43,179 bases of DNA from Pseudomonadota bacterium (GCA_021781575.1 JAJXWP010000036.1:1-43179), one strand, 5' to 3'; positions 1-9,345 are shown, counted from the first letter of the stretch. Numbers and translations: made by a program. The notes: a model not told the origin generated them from the sequence alone.

Positions 1-149
1 TGGCTCGCGGATTCAAGCTGATGGCATGATGTGGCGGTCCCGTACCGACCACGGACGGAAGCGTGATACCGGCGACGAGATTGTCACTCGGGGGACTTGA
101 CACCCAACCGCCCATTACGGAAGGGGCAAAAACCGAGGCAAATCCCGTC

Positions 150-1823
150 TCACCACCGATTGTCGGATGCGGGGTTCGCGCCGAGCGACACGCGCTCGTC
201 GACCAGGTCCAATCCGGCCCCGCGGTGGGTGATCAGCAGCAGGCTGCGCCCCTTCAGTTCCTTCGCCACCGCTTCCAGCAGGCTGCGTTCGGTCCTGTAG
301 TCAAGTCCTTCCCCCGGCTCATCGAGAATCAGCACCGGCGCCCGCTTCAGCAACGCCCGGGCAATGGACAGACGGCGGGCTTGCCCGCCAGAGAGGGTTA
401 CGCCGGCCTCGCCCAGCCAGGTGTCGAGGCCTTGCGGAAGCGAGGCGACGAAGTCGTCGAGTTGAACCGCCGCCAGGGCCTGTCGCAGCTCGGATTCCAC
501 TGCCCCCGGCCGGCCCAGCAGCAGGTTCTGCCGCACCGAGCCGCTGAACAGGCCGGGGTCCTGCGGCGCCACGGCAAAGCAGCGGCGCAGCGTTTCAGGA
601 TCATACTCGTCGATCGGGCGGCCGTTCAGCCGGATCCGGCCGGCGCTGGGCGCCATCAGGCCGGTCAGCAGCAGGATCAACGTGCTCTTGCCGGAACCGA
701 CGGGACCGACGAGCGCCAGCCGCTGCCCTTGCGGCCAGGAGAGAGTCAAACCTTCGAACAGGGGCTCCACCGCATCGCCGTAGGCGGCCGCCACCCCTGA
801 CAGTTCGAGATCACAGCGCAAGGGTGCTTCCGCCTCGCCGCCCCGCCGGATGGAAGCGGGCGGACAGGTATCGGCCACGGCGAATATCCGCTTGGCCGCC
901 GCCAGCGCTTCCCCCGCGGCGAGAAAGGCTGCCGGCAACGGCGCCACCGCTTCGAACCCGGCCAAGGCCGCCAGCGCCAGCATGACCAGATCCGCCGCCG
1001 CCAATTCGCCATGGCGCAGCATGGGAATGGCCAGGACCACCACGGTCCACAGCGCCAGGTTCGCCCCCAGCAGCAGCGCCGCCTGGGACATGCCGTGGAG
1101 CCGCGCCATCGCCAGCTGTTGGGCGATCCGCCTGCGGCCGAGCGCGGCGAAGGCGGCGACATGCGAGCGGGCGGCGCCGAAAGCGAGGAGTTCGGCCATC
1201 CCTTGAACTCCATCGACCGCCGCTTCGGTCAACGCCGTTGCCAACCGAACCTGCCGCCGCCCCAGCCTGGCGGCCGCGCCGGTCAGAAACAACGGCGCGA
1301 CGATGCCGGAGACAACCAGCGGAACGCCCTCAGCCCAGGCGAAGCTGGCCGCATATCGGCTCATCCATCCCAACAACAGGCCGCCGCCGATCAGCGCGAC
1401 GGCAAGCGGGACGAAGACGCGGAGATACACCGTCTCCAACCGATCCAGATCGGGTCGCAGGCGGCTTGCCAGGTCGCCGCTGTGGTATCTTGCAAGGGCG
1501 GCGGCCGATTGCGGTTCGATCCGCCGATACAGCCATACCCGCAAGCCGGCGATCAGCCGGAAGGTGGCCTCATGGGTGATCAACCGCTCCACGTAGCGGC
1601 CGCCGGTGCGCAGGATGGCGCAGGCCCGGATCAGCGCCGCCGGGGTGAAATAATCGAGGGTCGTGCCCGCCGCGCCGGCGATCCCCATGACCGTGATGAA
1701 CCAGCCCGAGGCGGCCATCAGGGCCAGATTGGCCAGCAGGGTCACCAAGGCGGCGGCGATCCCCATCGCCAGCCATGCCCAGTAAGGCCGGCAGAGCCCG
1801 AGCAAGCGCGGCAGCAACCTCAT
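150..1823 (-). CDS. cydC: CydC, ABC exporter subunit for cytochrome bd assembly
   Basis: Half-transporter of the heterodimeric CydDC ABC exporter, an inner-membrane complex that moves cysteine/glutathione to the periplasm, binds haem and is needed to assemble cytochrome bd. The 557-aa product has an N-terminal six-helix membrane domain (roughly residues 1-310) and a C-terminal nucleotide-binding domain with Walker A GPVGSGKST, signature LSGGQ, Walker B VLILDEP and an H-loop His in LLLITHRG. The ATG overlaps the cydD stop by 4 bases (ATGA), so the two are translationally coupled. It is the last gene of the cydABXDC operon. Assignment as CydC rather than CydD rests on the order and the RLLPRLLGL start typical of CydC. 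Confidence 0.93.
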   Translation of the reverse strand: MRLLPRLLGLCRPYWAWLAMGIAAALVTLLANLALMAASGWFITVMGIAGAAGTTLDYFTPAALIRACAILRTGGRYVERLITHEATFRLIAGLRVWLYRRIEPQSAAALARYHSGDLASRLRPDLDRLETVYLRVFVPLAVALIGGGLLLGWMSRYAASFAWAEGVPLVVSGIVAPLFLTGAAARLGRRQVRLATALTEAAVDGVQGMAELLAFGAARSHVAAFAALGRRRIAQQLAMARLHGMSQAALLLGANLALWTVVVLAIPMLRHGELAAADLVMLALAALAGFEAVAPLPAAFLAAGEALAAAKRIFAVADTCPPASIRRGGEAEAPLRCDLELSGVAAAYGDAVEPLFEGLTLSWPQGQRLALVGPVGSGKSTLILLLTGLMAPSAGRIRLNGRPIDEYDPETLRRCFAVAPQDPGLFSGSVRQNLLLGRPGAVESELRQALAAVQLDDFVASLPQGLDTWLGEAGVTLSGGQARRLSIARALLKRAPVLILDEPGEGLDYRTERSLLEAVAKELKGRSLLLITHRGAGLDLVDERVSLGANPASDNRW

Positions 1824-3598
1824 CCCGGCGCCTCGGCTGCCGACGGCACCGAGCCGCTCCGTACCAGCCGGGCATAAAGCCCGCCGGCTTCCATGAGCGC
1901 CTGGTGGCTTCCCCGCTCGGCCACCCGCCCGCCATCCAGCAGCAGGATGGAGCCTGCGGAGCGAATGGTCTCGAGCCGATGGGCGATGATCAGCACGGTC
2001 CGCCCTTCGGCCAGCCGGCGAACCGCCGCGCTCGCGTGCTGCTCCTCGGCGCGGTCCAGGCTGGCCGTCGGTTCATCGAGAATCAGCACCGATGCTTGCC
2101 GAAGCGCCGCCCGGGCCAAGGCGATCAGCCGCCGCTGCCCACCGGACAATCCCTTGCCGCCTTCGCCGATCCGGTATGCGTAGCCGCCCGGCAGGCGGCG
2201 GATGAAACCATCGGCGCCGGCCAGACGAGCCGCCGTCTCGACCGCTTCGGTGTCGGCCTCCGGCGCGCCCAGGCGGATGTTATCGGCGACGGCGCCGCGG
2301 AACAGATGGGGCCGCTGGGGCACCCAGGCGACGCGGCGGCGCCAGGCTTCCGGATCCAATTCGCCCAGCGGCCTGCCGTCGACCAGGACCAGGCCGCCGG
2401 TCGGCGCGGCGAAACGCAGGAGGATGTTGACCACCGAGCTCTTGCCGGCGCCGCTCGCCCCGACCAGTGCCGTCGTCGTTCCCGCCGCCAGCTTGAAGTC
2501 GGCGCCGTCCAGCCCCTGGCGGCCGTCGGCATAGGTCAGCCGGACATCATCGAAGCAGAGGTCCGGGGCAGAGGCCGGTGGGCAGGCGATTTCAGCAGGC
2601 CCGGCCGCTGCATGGGGTTTGCCGGGCTGCACGGCCAGCAGCTCGGCCATCCGGCCGGCCGCGCCGATGGCCTCCATGCGGGCATGGTAATGAGACCCCA
2701 GCGAGCGCAAGGGGAGATAGAATTCCGGCGCGAGCAGCAGAACGAACAGGCCACGCTCGAAGATCATGTCGCCCCACAGCAGGCGAAAGCCCACCTGCAC
2801 GGCGACCACCGCGATGCCAAGCGTGGCGAAGAACTCCAAAGCCAGAGCCGACAGGAAGGCGACGCGCAGCACCGACATGGTGGCCAGCCGGTAGTCGTCG
2901 GAAACGCCGGCGATGACCTCGGCCTCGCGGCGGCTCGCATTGAACAGCTTGAGCACCGTCAGCCCCTGGACCACCTCGAGGAAATGGGCGCTCAGCCGGG
3001 CCAGCCGAGCCCACTGGCGCTGGTTCAGCCGCTCGGCGCTCTTGCCGATGAGAATCATGAACAGGGGAATCAGCGGCGCGGTCAGGGCCAGCACCAGCGC
3101 CGACAGCCGGTCCCACGGCAGTACCGCGCCCAGGACCACCAAGGGCATCAGGGCGGCCGTCGCCATGGCCGGCAGGAAGCGGGCGTAATAAGGCTCCAGG
3201 GCCTCGACGCCGTCGACCAGCAACGCCGACAGATCGCCCGTCCGCTCGCGCGACAGAAGCACCGGCCCCAAGCCCATCAGCCGTTCCAGCAGCTCGGTCC
3301 GCACCACCTGCTTGACCCGCGCCGCCGCCGCGGCCGCCGCCGCTTCCGATATCCACACGGCAAGGGCGCGGATGACGGCGATCAGCGGCACCGGCCATAG
3401 CCGGGGCCATGCCTGGGCCAGCGTGGCGCCGGCGAACACCACCTCGGCCAGCGCCCCCGCCAGCAGCCGGTACTGGAGTACCAGGAGGGCGGCATTGACC
3501 GCGGAACAGCCGGCGGCCAGGAACAACGGGCCCCGTGACAGCCGGCTGCGGCTCTTCAGGAATGCGGTTTCACTCGCCGTTTCGGCGGTCGAAGGCAT
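1820..3598 (-). CDS. cydD: CydD, ABC exporter subunit for cytochrome bd assembly
   Basis: Partner of CydC in the thiol exporter required for functional cytochrome bd. The 592-aa product has a type I ABC exporter membrane domain (about residues 20-320) and a nucleotide-binding domain with Walker A GASGAGKSS, signature LSGGQ and Walker B VLILDEPTASLD, followed by the switch His in IIAHRLETI. The length matches the family. Its start lies inside the small cydX gene, overlapping by 29 bases in another frame, and its stop overlaps the cydC start. This tight packing implies one mRNA with coupled translation for the oxidase and its maturation factor. Confidence 0.93.
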   Translation of the reverse strand: MPSTAETASETAFLKSRSRLSRGPLFLAAGCSAVNAALLVLQYRLLAGALAEVVFAGATLAQAWPRLWPVPLIAVIRALAVWISEAAAAAAAARVKQVVRTELLERLMGLGPVLLSRERTGDLSALLVDGVEALEPYYARFLPAMATAALMPLVVLGAVLPWDRLSALVLALTAPLIPLFMILIGKSAERLNQRQWARLARLSAHFLEVVQGLTVLKLFNASRREAEVIAGVSDDYRLATMSVLRVAFLSALALEFFATLGIAVVAVQVGFRLLWGDMIFERGLFVLLLAPEFYLPLRSLGSHYHARMEAIGAAGRMAELLAVQPGKPHAAAGPAEIACPPASAPDLCFDDVRLTYADGRQGLDGADFKLAAGTTTALVGASGAGKSSVVNILLRFAAPTGGLVLVDGRPLGELDPEAWRRRVAWVPQRPHLFRGAVADNIRLGAPEADTEAVETAARLAGADGFIRRLPGGYAYRIGEGGKGLSGGQRRLIALARAALRQASVLILDEPTASLDRAEEQHASAAVRRLAEGRTVLIIAHRLETIRSAGSILLLDGGRVAERGSHQALMEAGGLYARLVRSGSVPSAAEAPG

Positions 3599-3680
3599 GG
3601 TCGGCCTCGTACCACAAGGCGTTGATTACGCCGATCGACAAGGCCGCGGTCAATCCAAGGATCCAGGTAAAATACCACAT
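3570..3680 (-). CDS. cydX: CydX, small third subunit of cytochrome bd oxidase
   Basis: A 36-codon ORF reads MWYFTWILGL..., contains NALWYE and ends at TGA, matching the CydX family (a single transmembrane helix of about 37 residues beginning MWYF and with a conserved WYE near the helix end). CydX binds CydA and stabilises the haem b595/d site. A clear Shine-Dalgarno (GAGGAGGG) lies 9-10 bases upstream of the ATG. It sits 16 bases after the cydB stop and overlaps the cydD start by 29 bases. Read directly from the sequence; the name rests on the family motif and on its position after cydB. Confidence 0.92.
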   Translation of the reverse strand: MWYFTWILGLTAALSIGVINALWYEADHAFDRRNGE

Positions 3681-3696
3681 GTTGCGGCGTCCCTCC

Positions 3697-4851
3697 TCAA
3701 TAGGCCGAATGACTGCGCGCCTGAATCTCCCGCACCGTGACCTTCCCCCACATGTGCGAATAGCACCACACCGTGTAGGCCAGCACGATGGGCAGGAAGA
3801 TCACCACCGCCCAGAACATGACGGTCAGGGTCAGATGGCTGGATGGGGCGTCCCAGATGGTCAGGCTGGAATTGGGATGGGTGCTGGACGGCATAATGAA
3901 CGGGAACATGGACAACCCCGCCGTCCCGACGATACCGGTCATGCCCAGCCCGCTGGTGATAAAGGCCAAGCCCGGCCGGTTGGCCAAGCTGAGCAGCACG
4001 GTCCCCAGGATCCCGGCGAACCCCACAACCGGGGCAAGCAGCGCCACGGGAACCTGGGAATAGATCGCCAGCCAGGCCCCGGGCTCGACCACCACGACCT
4101 TGGCCAGCGGATTGGGCAAGCTGCCGGGCGCCGGCTGGCTGACCACACGATAGCCGTCGATGCCGAAGGCGACCCACAGGCCGCCGACGGCGAAACCGAT
4201 GGCCGCCGCCAGCCCCATGATCACAACCGCGCTGCGGGCCCGTTGGGCGATCGGCGCCTCGGTGCGCAGCTGCAACCAGACGCCACCATGCATGGACAGC
4301 ATGGCGAAGCTGATGAGTCCGGACAGCAGGGCGAAGGGGTTGAGCAGCGGCAACAGGGCGCCCAGCAGCGATCCCTCGTAATGAGCCCGCAGCATCTCGT
4401 CGAGGTGGAACGGAACCCCCTGCAGCAGGTTGCCAAAGGCCACGCCGAAGATCAGGGAGGGCACGGCGCCGCCGGCGAACAGCCCCCAGTCCCAGGCCCG
4501 CCGCCAACGCGGGCTGTCCAGCTTGGAACGATAATCGAACCCGACGGGGCGAAAAAACAGGGCGAACAGCACCAGCAGCATGGCCATGTAGAAGCCCGAG
4601 AACGCCGCCGCATAGACCGCCGGCCAGGCGGCGAAGATGGCGCCGCCGGCGGTGATCAGCCAGACCTGGTTGCCGTCCCAATGGGGACCGACGGTGTTGA
4701 TCATCACGCGCCGCTCTTCGTCGGTGCGGCCGAGGAATGGCAACAGGGTGCCCACGCCCATATCCATGCCGTCGGCCACGGCGAAGCCGATCAGCAGGGC
4801 GCCGACCAGGATCCACCAGATGAATTTCAAGGTTTCGTAGTCCAGGATCAT
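3697..4851 (-). CDS. cydB: Cytochrome bd ubiquinol oxidase subunit II (CydB)
   Basis: Second large subunit of the bd-type quinol oxidase, which reduces oxygen to water at high affinity in the inner membrane without pumping protons. The 384-aa product is a polytopic membrane protein with the family signatures DGMDMGVG (about residues 27-34) and GPHWDGNQVWL (about 55-65); the Asp of WDGNQ is the residue equivalent to E. coli Asp58, in the proton path. Length is close to the E. coli protein (379 aa). It lies 13 bases after cydA and 16 before cydX. Confidence 0.96.
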   Translation of the reverse strand: MILDYETLKFIWWILVGALLIGFAVADGMDMGVGTLLPFLGRTDEERRVMINTVGPHWDGNQVWLITAGGAIFAAWPAVYAAAFSGFYMAMLLVLFALFFRPVGFDYRSKLDSPRWRRAWDWGLFAGGAVPSLIFGVAFGNLLQGVPFHLDEMLRAHYEGSLLGALLPLLNPFALLSGLISFAMLSMHGGVWLQLRTEAPIAQRARSAVVIMGLAAAIGFAVGGLWVAFGIDGYRVVSQPAPGSLPNPLAKVVVVEPGAWLAIYSQVPVALLAPVVGFAGILGTVLLSLANRPGLAFITSGLGMTGIVGTAGLSMFPFIMPSSTHPNSSLTIWDAPSSHLTLTVMFWAVVIFLPIVLAYTVWCYSHMWGKVTVREIQARSHSAY

Positions 4852-4864
4852 GGGGAGTCTCCCG

Positions 4865-6457
4865 TCAGCCGGCCGTGACCAAGGGCGCGCCCCTGCGCTC
4901 GCCGGCGGCGCCCTCTTCGCCGAAGTACTTGCCGGTGCCCAATGACGCCGGGCCTTTGCGCGCGAACTTCGCCATCAGGGTGACCTCGATGACCAGCAGG
5001 AATGTGTAGAACCCGACGAAGCCGCACAGGCTGAAAATGAGATCGCCGGATGTCAGGCTCGATGTCGCCAGGAAGGTCGGCAGGGTCTCGCCGATGGCCC
5101 AGGGTTGGCGGCCGAATTCGGCAACGAACCAGCCCAGTTCGCAGGCAAGCCATGGGATCGGCAGGCCCCAGAGGAGCAGCTTCAGCAGCCATCGCTGCTC
5201 GGCCACCCGGCGTCGAACCGTGTAGTAGAACGATGCGCCGATGAGAAACAGCATGACGGCCCCGAGGGCCACCATGATGCGGAAGGTGAAGAACAGCGGC
5301 GCCACCGGCGGAATGGTATCCCTCACCGCCAGGGCGATCTGCCCGGGCGTCGCCTCCGCCACCTCGGCCGTATAGCGCTTCAGCAGCAGGCCGTAACCCA
5401 GGTCTGCCTTGTGTCGCTCGAAGGCGGTCGCCGCCTGCTCCGAACCGTCGCCCTTGCGGATCTTTTGCAAAAGATCGTAAGCGACCATGCCCGAGCGGAT
5501 CCGCTGCTCATGCCGGGCCATCAACTCCTTGATGCCGGCGACCGTGCCGGTGGTCGAACGGGTGGCGATCAGGCCGAGCGCCCAAGGCACCTTCACCGCG
5601 TAATCGGTGTGCAGCGTCTGGTCGTTGGGGATGCCGAAGACGGTAAAGGAAGCAGGCGCCGTGTCGGTCTCGTATTCCGCCTCGATGGCGGCCAGCTTGA
5701 CCTTCTGCACCTCGCCCAGGGTATAGCCGCTTTCGTCGCCGAGGACGATCACCGACAAGACCGACGCCAGGCCGAAACCGGCGGCGATGGCGAAGGACCG
5801 CTTGGCGAAGCCCAGATCGCGCCCTTTCAGCATGTAGTAGGCGCTGATCGCCAGGACGAAGATGGAGGCGGTCACGTAGCCGGCGGCCACCGTATGGACG
5901 AACTTCACCTGAGCTACCGGATTGAACAGGAGTTTGGCGAAACTGGTCATCTCCATGCGCATGGTCTGCGCCGAAAAGCTTGCTCCGGCGGGGTTCTGCA
6001 TCCAGCCGTTGGCCACCAGGATCCATAGGGCCGACAGGTTCGAACCGAGGGCGGTGAAAAAGGTCACCGCCAGGTGCTGGCGCTTCGATAGCCGCTCCCA
6101 CCCCAGGAAGAACAGGCCGATGAAGGTCGATTCCAAGAAAAATGCCATCAATCCTTCAATGGCCAGCGGCGCGCCGAAGACGTCGCCGACGTAATGCGAA
6201 TAATAGCTCCAGTTGGTGCCGAATTCGAATTCCATGGTGAGGCCGGTAGTCACCCCCAGGGCGAAGTTGATTCCGAACAGCTTGCCCCAGAACCGCGTCA
6301 TGTCGCGGTAGATCTCGTTGCCGGTCATCACGTAGACGGATTCCATGATGAACAGAATCCATGAGATGCCCAAGGTCAACGGGACGAACAGAAAGTGATA
6401 CATGGCGGTAGCGGCGAATTGCCACCGTGACAGTTCTACGAATAACGGATCGAACAT
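4865..6457 (-). CDS. cydA: Cytochrome bd ubiquinol oxidase subunit I (CydA)
   Basis: Haem-bearing subunit of the bd oxidase. The 530-aa product keeps the axial ligands at positions shifted by two from E. coli: His21 (haem b595 ligand equivalent), His188 (b558) and Met395 (b558). The acidic pair Glu101 and Glu109 in EGLMAFFLES and the GRQPWAIGE block are also present. The quinol-binding Q-loop is long (about residues 250-390 between helices), so this is the L-type, E. coli-like form rather than the short-loop CIO type. A GGAG ribosome site lies 8 bases before the ATG. First gene of cydABXDC; expression is expected to respond to oxygen, but no clear FNR box was found upstream. Confidence 0.97.
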   Translation of the reverse strand: MFDPLFVELSRWQFAATAMYHFLFVPLTLGISWILFIMESVYVMTGNEIYRDMTRFWGKLFGINFALGVTTGLTMEFEFGTNWSYYSHYVGDVFGAPLAIEGLMAFFLESTFIGLFFLGWERLSKRQHLAVTFFTALGSNLSALWILVANGWMQNPAGASFSAQTMRMEMTSFAKLLFNPVAQVKFVHTVAAGYVTASIFVLAISAYYMLKGRDLGFAKRSFAIAAGFGLASVLSVIVLGDESGYTLGEVQKVKLAAIEAEYETDTAPASFTVFGIPNDQTLHTDYAVKVPWALGLIATRSTTGTVAGIKELMARHEQRIRSGMVAYDLLQKIRKGDGSEQAATAFERHKADLGYGLLLKRYTAEVAEATPGQIALAVRDTIPPVAPLFFTFRIMVALGAVMLFLIGASFYYTVRRRVAEQRWLLKLLLWGLPIPWLACELGWFVAEFGRQPWAIGETLPTFLATSSLTSGDLIFSLCGFVGFYTFLLVIEVTLMAKFARKGPASLGTGKYFGEEGAAGERRGAPLVTAG

Positions 6458-6844
6458 GGTCGGACTCCAGACCTCGACCGCCGGCTCGACGCCACAGCGG
6501 ATCCCCGTATCATGCGTCTTCTGGCAACGCCTGCACTGATGTGGGTTAACGGAAGGCGGACATTCCCCTCAGGCCGAGGCCGCCGACGACCGCCCCGCCG
6601 CTACCGCGAATCTGTTTTCCTCGTCGAAGGGGTGGCAATGGCCCTGATGAAAGGTGGGGCTTAGGGGCATTCCGAACTCCGCCAGTTTAGAATTGCAATT
6701 GCCCTAATGTCCCGCCTTCGCGCCGAGCCGGCCATGATAATTCGCATTCCGGCGGCGCGACGGTGCCAGGGAGCTGATCGCTTGAATAATTGAAAAGTAA
6801 TCCCTACTGTCCAATAGACAGTGAAGTCTTGACAACTGGCGCTG
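6458..6844. promoter_or_regulatory. Divergent promoter region between cydA and a diguanylate cyclase gene
   Basis: This 387-base gap separates two genes that run away from each other, so it must hold the cyd operon promoter and that of the cyclase gene. Visible elements are a perfect 10-base palindrome AATTGCAATT (6690-6699) and an inverted repeat ACTGTC-N5-GACAGT (6806-6822) close to the cyclase start. No TTGAT-N4-ATCAA FNR/FixK box was seen. No convincing ORF or RNA gene was found here. Confidence 0.6.
6806..6822. promoter_or_regulatory. Inverted repeat, candidate operator of the diguanylate cyclase gene
   Basis: ACTGTC, five bases (CAATA), then GACAGT: a perfect 6-base inverted repeat 22 bases before the ATG at 6845. 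The symmetry, size and place fit a dimeric repressor site. The regulator is unknown. Confidence 0.4.
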
Positions 6845-8338
6845 ATGCTCCGTTCCCGCCTGCGCAATCGCCTTTTTCTGGTCCTGGCCATGGCTGCGGT
6901 ACCGCTTGCCGTGGAAGCGGTGCTGGTCGACGGGCCGCTGCACGGACATCCGGCGGCCCGTCTGTTGTTCCTTGTGGTCGCCTTGGCTACCGCAGGAACC
7001 CTGGGAGGCTCACTGGTCGCTCAACTCGACAAATCGCACCGGGAACTAAGGGAACGGCACCGCTTCTCCGAAGCGCTGATCGACAACATGGCCTCGATCA
7101 CGGTGGTGCTGGACGAACAGCGCAACGTGGTTCGCTTCAATCGGGCCGCCGAAGCCGTTTCCGGTCGGACCGAGGCCGAGGTCCTGGGACAGAGCTACTG
7201 GTCGCTGTTGGTCGGCGACGACGAGCGCGCCGAACTCCAGGCGATCTTCAGCCGCGTCGCCGCAGGGGAAGGCCCGATCCAACACGAATCCCACTGGATC
7301 ACCGTGGCCGGCCGCAAACGCATCATCCGCTGGACCAGGACCGTCGTGACCGACGATCGGGGCGAGGTCCGCTACTTCATCGCCAACGGCATCGACGTCA
7401 CCGAAATCAAAGCCGACGAGGCCGAACTGCGGCTTGCCGCCAGCGTCTTCCGCAACACCAGCGAAGCGGTGGTGGTCGCCGACGCCGAGGCCCACATCCT
7501 TTCCGTCAACCCCGCTTTCACCGAACTGACGGGCTACACCGCGTCCGAGGTGGTCGGGAAGAATCCGCGCCTGGTCAAGTCCGGCCGGCACGACCAGCAG
7601 TTCTACCGGACCATGTGGACCGATCTGCTGGCGACAGGCGAATGGCGGGGTGAAATCTGGAACCGCCGCAAGAACGGCGAGACCTTCCTGGCTTGGCAGA
7701 CCATTTCCGCCGTGCGTGACGATTCGGGGTCGATCATCCGCTTCGTCTCGGTGTTCAGCGACATCACGGAACTTCACTTGAAGGACGAACAGCTTCGCCA
7801 CCAGGCCTACCACGATGCCTTGACCGGCCTGCCCAATCGCCTGCTGCTGCAGGACCGCCTCGCCCAGGGCATCGAGGCGGCCCGGCGCCACAGGACCGCC
7901 CTCGCCCTGCTGTTCATCGATCTTGACCGCTTCAAGGAGGTCAATGACAATCTGGGCCACGACGTCGGCGACATGGTGTTGGTGGAGGTGGCCAGCCGCA
8001 TCCACTCGGCCTTGCGGCGAAGCGACACGGTCGCACGCCTGGGCGGCGACGAGTTCGTAGTCGTCGTTCACGATGTCGCCACCTCCGGCGAGGTGACCGA
8101 GGTGACCGAGGTGGCGGAAAAACTGCTTGCCCGCATCGTCATGCCGATGCGGTTGAACGGCCACTCCGTTGAGGTCGGGGCAAGCATCGGTATAGCGCTG
8201 TTCTCCCGCAACGGCTCCGACGTCACCAGCCTGATGAAGGCTGCCGACGCCGCCATGTACCAGGCCAAGGCGGCCGGGCGCAGCTGCTTCCGCTTCTTCG
8301 ATGCTGCCAGCTGGCCGGATGGGGCAATTCCGGCATAA
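6845..8338 (+). CDS. Membrane PAS-PAS-GGDEF diguanylate cyclase
   Basis: Predicted to make cyclic di-GMP from two GTP at the inner membrane. The 497-aa product has two N-terminal hydrophobic helices (about residues 9-28 and 38-60), two PAS domains (about 72-190 and 195-310; the second contains the NPAFTELTGY motif) and a GGDEF domain (about 325-490). The active-site motif GGDEF is intact at residues 400-404 and an inhibitory I-site RxxD is present at 391-394, five residues before it, so product feedback is likely. An in-frame stop 15 bases upstream limits the start to the ATG or two CTG codons. The ribosome site is weak. Divergent from the cyd operon; the PAS ligand (haem, flavin or other) cannot be told from sequence. 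Confidence 0.93.
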   Translation: MLRSRLRNRLFLVLAMAAVPLAVEAVLVDGPLHGHPAARLLFLVVALATAGTLGGSLVAQLDKSHRELRERHRFSEALIDNMASITVVLDEQRNVVRFNRAAEAVSGRTEAEVLGQSYWSLLVGDDERAELQAIFSRVAAGEGPIQHESHWITVAGRKRIIRWTRTVVTDDRGEVRYFIANGIDVTEIKADEAELRLAASVFRNTSEAVVVADAEAHILSVNPAFTELTGYTASEVVGKNPRLVKSGRHDQQFYRTMWTDLLATGEWRGEIWNRRKNGETFLAWQTISAVRDDSGSIIRFVSVFSDITELHLKDEQLRHQAYHDALTGLPNRLLLQDRLAQGIEAARRHRTALALLFIDLDRFKEVNDNLGHDVGDMVLVEVASRIHSALRRSDTVARLGGDEFVVVVHDVATSGEVTEVTEVAEKLLARIVMPMRLNGHSVEVGASIGIALFSRNGSDVTSLMKAADAAMYQAKAAGRSCFRFFDAASWPDGAIPA

Positions 8339-8502
8339 GATCGGGCCTAATGCTCTGAGCCACTTGAATGGTGCGGTGCATTACCGGCTGCGAGGGGCAA
8401 TCTATAGATCAAGCCGGTTTGTCGACCGCCATATCCGGGTGCTTGCAGACCAAGCGACCGGGGCGGGCCACCGGCGGGATAACTCGTGGAGGATTTGATC
8501 CC

Positions 8503-9345
8503 ATGGCCCAGGACTCACCCGTATGGTTCATCACTGGCTGCTCCACCGGCTTCGGCAAGGAGTTGGCCCGTGCCGTCATGCGGCGCGGATGGCGCGCAGT
8601 GCTCACCGCGCGCCGGCCGGAAACGCTGGCCGAATTCACCGGCGGTGATCACTGCCTGATCGCCCCCCTCGACGTGACATCGAACGACCAAATCGCCGCG
8701 GCGGTGCAGGCCGCCGACGCCCGGTTCGGCCGGATCGACGTTCTGGTCAACAATGCCGGCTACGGCTATTTGTCCGCCGTCGAAGAGGGAGAGGACGCCG
8801 AGGTCCGCACAATGTTCGAGACCAACCTGTTCGGATTGGCGGCATTGACCAAGGCCGTGCTACCCGGCATGCGGGCGCGGCGCCACGGCCATATCATCAA
8901 TTTTTCCTCGATCGGCGGCCTGGTGGGCTTTCCGGGGATCGGCTACTACAACGCGACGAAATTCGCCGTCGAAGGCCTGTCCGAGGCGCTGGCCAAGGAG
9001 ACCGCGCCACTGGGCATCAAGGTCACCATCGTCGAGCCCGGGCCGTTCCGCACCGACTGGGCGGGCCGTTCATTGAAGATGCCGCGTGTCGCCATCGACG
9101 ATTATGCCGAGACCGCCGGCAAGCGCCGTCAAATGATCCACGACTACAGCGGCAGCCAGCCGGGTGACCCGGTACGCGCCGCCGAAGCGGTGATCCGTGC
9201 CACCCAGTCTCCCAACCCGCCGCTGCACCTCGTCCTCGGGCGGGCGGCCCTCGACATGCTCCGCACCAAGCTCGATGCCTTGCAGGCCGAATTGGCGGCC
9301 TGGGAAAAAATCAGCCTCGGGGCGGACTTTCCGGACGCCGGTTAA
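8503..9345 (+). CDS. Short-chain dehydrogenase/reductase (classical SDR)
   Basis: NAD(P)-dependent oxidoreductase of the classical SDR superfamily; substrate unknown. The 280-aa product shows the cofactor motif TGCSTGFG near the N-terminus (TGxxxGxG), NNAG at about residue 83, the catalytic Ser region (NFSSIGG) and the active-site YNATK (YxxxK). The start at 8503 was chosen because GTGGAGG lies about ten bases upstream and the protein then begins right at the first Rossmann strand; the frame is open further upstream but that extension is not SDR-like. It stands alone, 164 bases after the cyclase gene. Confidence 0.9.
   Translation: MAQDSPVWFITGCSTGFGKELARAVMRRGWRAVLTARRPETLAEFTGGDHCLIAPLDVTSNDQIAAAVQAADARFGRIDVLVNNAGYGYLSAVEEGEDAEVRTMFETNLFGLAALTKAVLPGMRARRHGHIINFSSIGGLVGFPGIGYYNATKFAVEGLSEALAKETAPLGIKVTIVEPGPFRTDWAGRSLKMPRVAIDDYAETAGKRRQMIHDYSGSQPGDPVRAAEAVIRATQSPNPPLHLVLGRAALDMLRTKLDALQAELAAWEKISLGADFPDAG

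Noticed and set aside
63-1877. Long plus-strand open frames over cydC and cydD
   Set aside because: They are antisense shadows caused by high GC; the minus-strand products carry full ABC motifs.
150-3598. Generic drug exporter pair
   Set aside because: Position after cydABX and the CydD/CydC-type sequences make the cytochrome bd assembly exporter far more likely.
6829-6834. TTGACA as -35 box for the diguanylate cyclase gene
   Set aside because: It lies only 11 bases before the ATG, so it cannot drive that start; no fitting -10 was found before the next in-frame ATG.
6458-6844. FNR/FixK box controlling cydA
   Set aside because: Expected for a bd oxidase, but no TTGAT-N4-ATCAA or close variant was seen.
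8090-8117. Short tandem repeat GAGGTGACC in the cyclase gene
   Set aside because: It only encodes an EVTEVTEV stretch in a surface helix of the GGDEF domain; no sign of a functional repeat.
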